Assembly (NCBI GenBank): GCA_026985625.1
Contig: JALSQC010000386.1
Coordinates: forward strand, 1 to 7,014
DNA length: 7,014 bases
Reading direction: 5' to 3'
DNA from: Bacteroidales bacterium
Lineage (GTDB): Bacteria; Bacteroidota; Bacteroidia; Bacteroidales; JAFGXI01
Shown here: in pieces, positions 6,127-7,014 of the stretch
How the letters are laid out: every line of letters begins with the position of its first letter
How positions within the stretch are numbered: the first letter of the stretch is position 1
The notes under the pieces: generated by a model
What the model saw: the letters and a program-made list of their open reading frames with translations, nothing else
Told to the model about the DNA's origin: nothing
The model's database searches: none
Made by a program: the position numbers and the translations under genes

Positions 6127-6834
6127 TTAACCTAAACGATTTATTCGTTGAAGCATTTTTAAATCCTTGATAATAATTTTTTTACCATTTAGAGCTATTA
6201 CTTTTTCGCTTGCAAAAGACGATAAAGTTCTAATAGCATTCGATGTTGTCATATTTGATAAATTAGCCAAATCTCCTCGCGATAAATAAACTTTTATTGT
6301 TTTATTATCCTCCTCATATCCATAAGTATCAATTAAAAACAACAACGACTCAGCCAATCGTCCTCTTATATGTTTTTGTGTTAATGTTACTGTTCTTTTG
6401 TTAGAAAAACCAAGCTCTTTTGCAAGTAAATTTATTAATTTTAAAGCAAAATCTCCATTATTTTTAATAACCTTTAACAAACTTGCTTTATCTAAAACAC
6501 AAACTTCCGACTCCTCAATTGAAATTGCCGACGAAATATAATTTTCGTTAGCAAACAAAGCCCTATAACCAATAAACCCTACAGGTTTTGCCATTCTAAC
6601 AATTTGTTCCCTACCACCAATACCTTCCTTAAAAATTTTAACCTTACCTTTCGACAAACAAATTAGCCCCATTGGCTTATCCCCCTCCTTATAAATAACC
6701 TCGTTTTTTTTATATTTTGAACATGTATAATTTTGACTTAATATTTTTTTTTCGTCATTAGAAAGTCCGAAAAAAACCGAATTCTCATTATTAATACAAT
6801 CAATACAATCTTTAAAATTATTATCGTAATACAT
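6127..6834 (-). CDS. Crp/Fnr-family transcriptional regulator
   Basis: A 235-residue regulator. An N-terminal cyclic-nucleotide-binding-like beta-roll (about 20-130) includes YKEGDKPMGLICLSKGKVKIFKEG (48-71), followed by a dimerisation helix (about 128-150) and a winged helix-turn-helix (about 155-230) with LSRGDLANLSNMTTSNAIRTLSSF (184-207), where R202 is the conserved recognition-helix arginine. The usual RETVSR-type helix has lost its glutamate (S198-N199), so DNA specificity may differ from CRP. The phosphate-binding cassette expected for cAMP (GE...R-S/T-A) is absent around 86-103. Cysteines occur at 10, 13, 38, 59 and 112; the N-terminal C-x2-C recalls the Fe-S-binding region of FNR but spacing differs. 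It has its own promoter with a palindrome at the start site and precedes gpsA. The family is certain; the effector and targets are unknown. Confidence 0.92.
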   Translation of the reverse strand: MYYDNNFKDCIDCINNENSVFFGLSNDEKKILSQNYTCSKYKKNEVIYKEGDKPMGLICLSKGKVKIFKEGIGGREQIVRMAKPVGFIGYRALFANENYISSAISIEESEVCVLDKASLLKVIKNNGDFALKLINLLAKELGFSNKRTVTLTQKHIRGRLAESLLFLIDTYGYEEDNKTIKVYLSRGDLANLSNMTTSNAIRTLSSFASEKVIALNGKKIIIKDLKMLQRINRLG

Positions 6835-6848
6835 AATACATGCTATTT

Positions 6849-6862
6849 GTGTTTTAAAACAC
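6849..6862. promoter_or_regulatory. 14-bp perfect palindrome, likely autoregulatory operator
   Basis: GTGTTTTAAAACAC is a perfect palindrome of the form GTGTT-N4-AACAC, the same 5-4-5, 14-bp geometry as FNR boxes (TTGAT-N4-ATCAA). It starts 1 bp past the -7 box of the Crp/Fnr gene and spans the predicted transcription start near 6856. A dimer bound there would repress, so the regulator probably controls itself and gpsA. Which protein binds is inference. Confidence 0.5.
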
Positions 6863-6893
6863 CAAAAGTAATTATTGTTTTAGATTAGACAAA
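6863..6893 (-). promoter_or_regulatory. Crp/Fnr gene promoter, full -33/-7 pair
   Basis: On the minus strand TTTG (6893-6890) is followed after exactly 19 nt by TACTTTTG (6870-6863), matching the Bacteroidota consensus TTTG-N19-TAnnTTTG. Transcription would begin near 6856, giving a leader of about 22 nt to the ATG at 6834. It is the best promoter in the window and probably serves both this gene and gpsA. Confidence 0.75.
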
Positions 6894-6942
6894 ATAAATT
6901 AAACAAAAAAACACCTTATTTAAAACTTTTTATTATTTTTAT

Positions 6943-6950
6943 TATATTTG
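6943..6950 (+). promoter_or_regulatory. Promoter of the gene at the right edge, -7 box TATATTTG
   Basis: TATATTTG followed by TG matches TAnnTTTG, with a T-rich stretch upstream but no exact TTTG -33 element at 19-20 bp. The start codon at 6981 is 30 bp downstream, a usual distance. It is divergent from the Crp/Fnr promoter, the two -7 boxes being about 70 bp apart, so the palindrome at 6849-6862 is too far upstream to overlap this promoter. Confidence 0.6.
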
Positions 6951-6980
6951 TGCATTATTTATTAATTAATATTTTATAAT

Positions 6981-7014
6981 ATGAAAAAAATTACACTTAT
7001 TACATTATTAATGT
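6981..7014 (+). CDS. 5' end of a gene with a signal-peptide-like start (partial)
   Basis: Only 11 codons are present before the window ends, reading MKKITLITLLM. Two lysines followed by a hydrophobic run are typical of a Sec signal peptide or lipoprotein signal. An ATG 30 bp after a good -7 box supports a real start. The product is presumably exported, but nothing about its function can be read here. Confidence 0.5.
   Translation, partial: MKKITLITLLM

Noticed and set aside
6879..6887. TTTAGATTA in the Crp/Fnr promoter spacer, matching one half of the ferredoxin palindrome
   Set aside because: Only one half-site is present and a 9-mer of this composition is expected by chance in such AT-rich DNA, so a shared regulator cannot be claimed.
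1..7014. CRISPR array, tRNA or rRNA genes, insertion sequence
   Set aside because: No regularly spaced direct repeats, no tRNA cloverleaf or rRNA-like sequence, and no transposase or integrase reading frame were seen on either strand.

Overview
The window looks like chromosomal DNA from an AT-rich member of the Bacteroidota, possibly an anaerobic Bacteroidales-like lineage. Three things point there: a gldF-gldG gene pair, which is characteristic of this phylum; several start regions carrying the Bacteroidota -7 promoter element TAnnTTTG; and A-rich leaders with almost no Shine-Dalgarno sequences. The anaerobe suggestion rests only on a small clostridial-style ferredoxin and a cysteine-bearing Crp/Fnr regulator, so it is weak.

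Layout. Positions 1-258 hold no convincing gene but contain a long imperfect palindrome (124-251) whose GC-rich 19-pair stem stands out from the AT-rich surroundings. It lies just downstream of a minus-strand CPBP-family membrane protease gene (259-1077). A 10-bp sequence at the palindrome edge (241-250) recurs inverted upstream of the protease gene (1117-1126). One gene bracketed by inverted 10-mers, with a folded palindrome at its 3' end and no good promoter of its own, is the topology of an integron-type gene cassette with an attC-like site. This is the most unusual feature of the window.

Next come a minus-strand single-cluster [4Fe-4S] ferredoxin (1231-1425) and, divergently, a plus-strand operon: gldF (1589-2320), gldG (2314-4029) and a DUF4340-like membrane-anchored protein (4073-5089). 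The 163-bp divergent region has a -7 box for each direction and a perfect 13+1+13 palindrome over the upstream part of the ferredoxin promoter, which looks like an operator. GldF and GldG are the permease and auxiliary subunits of a gliding-associated ABC system; the ATPase (GldA) is not here. The third protein is probably a further extracytoplasmic component.

The operon converges with a minus-strand pair, leaving only 10 bp between stop codons: a Crp/Fnr-family regulator (6127-6834) followed 34 bp downstream by gpsA (5100-6092), glycerol-3-phosphate dehydrogenase for phospholipid backbone synthesis. The regulator has a full -33/-7 promoter and a perfect 14-bp palindrome of Crp/Fnr geometry at its predicted transcription start, suggesting autoregulation. 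The window ends with the first 11 codons of a plus-strand gene (6981 onward) that begins like a signal peptide and has its own -7 box.
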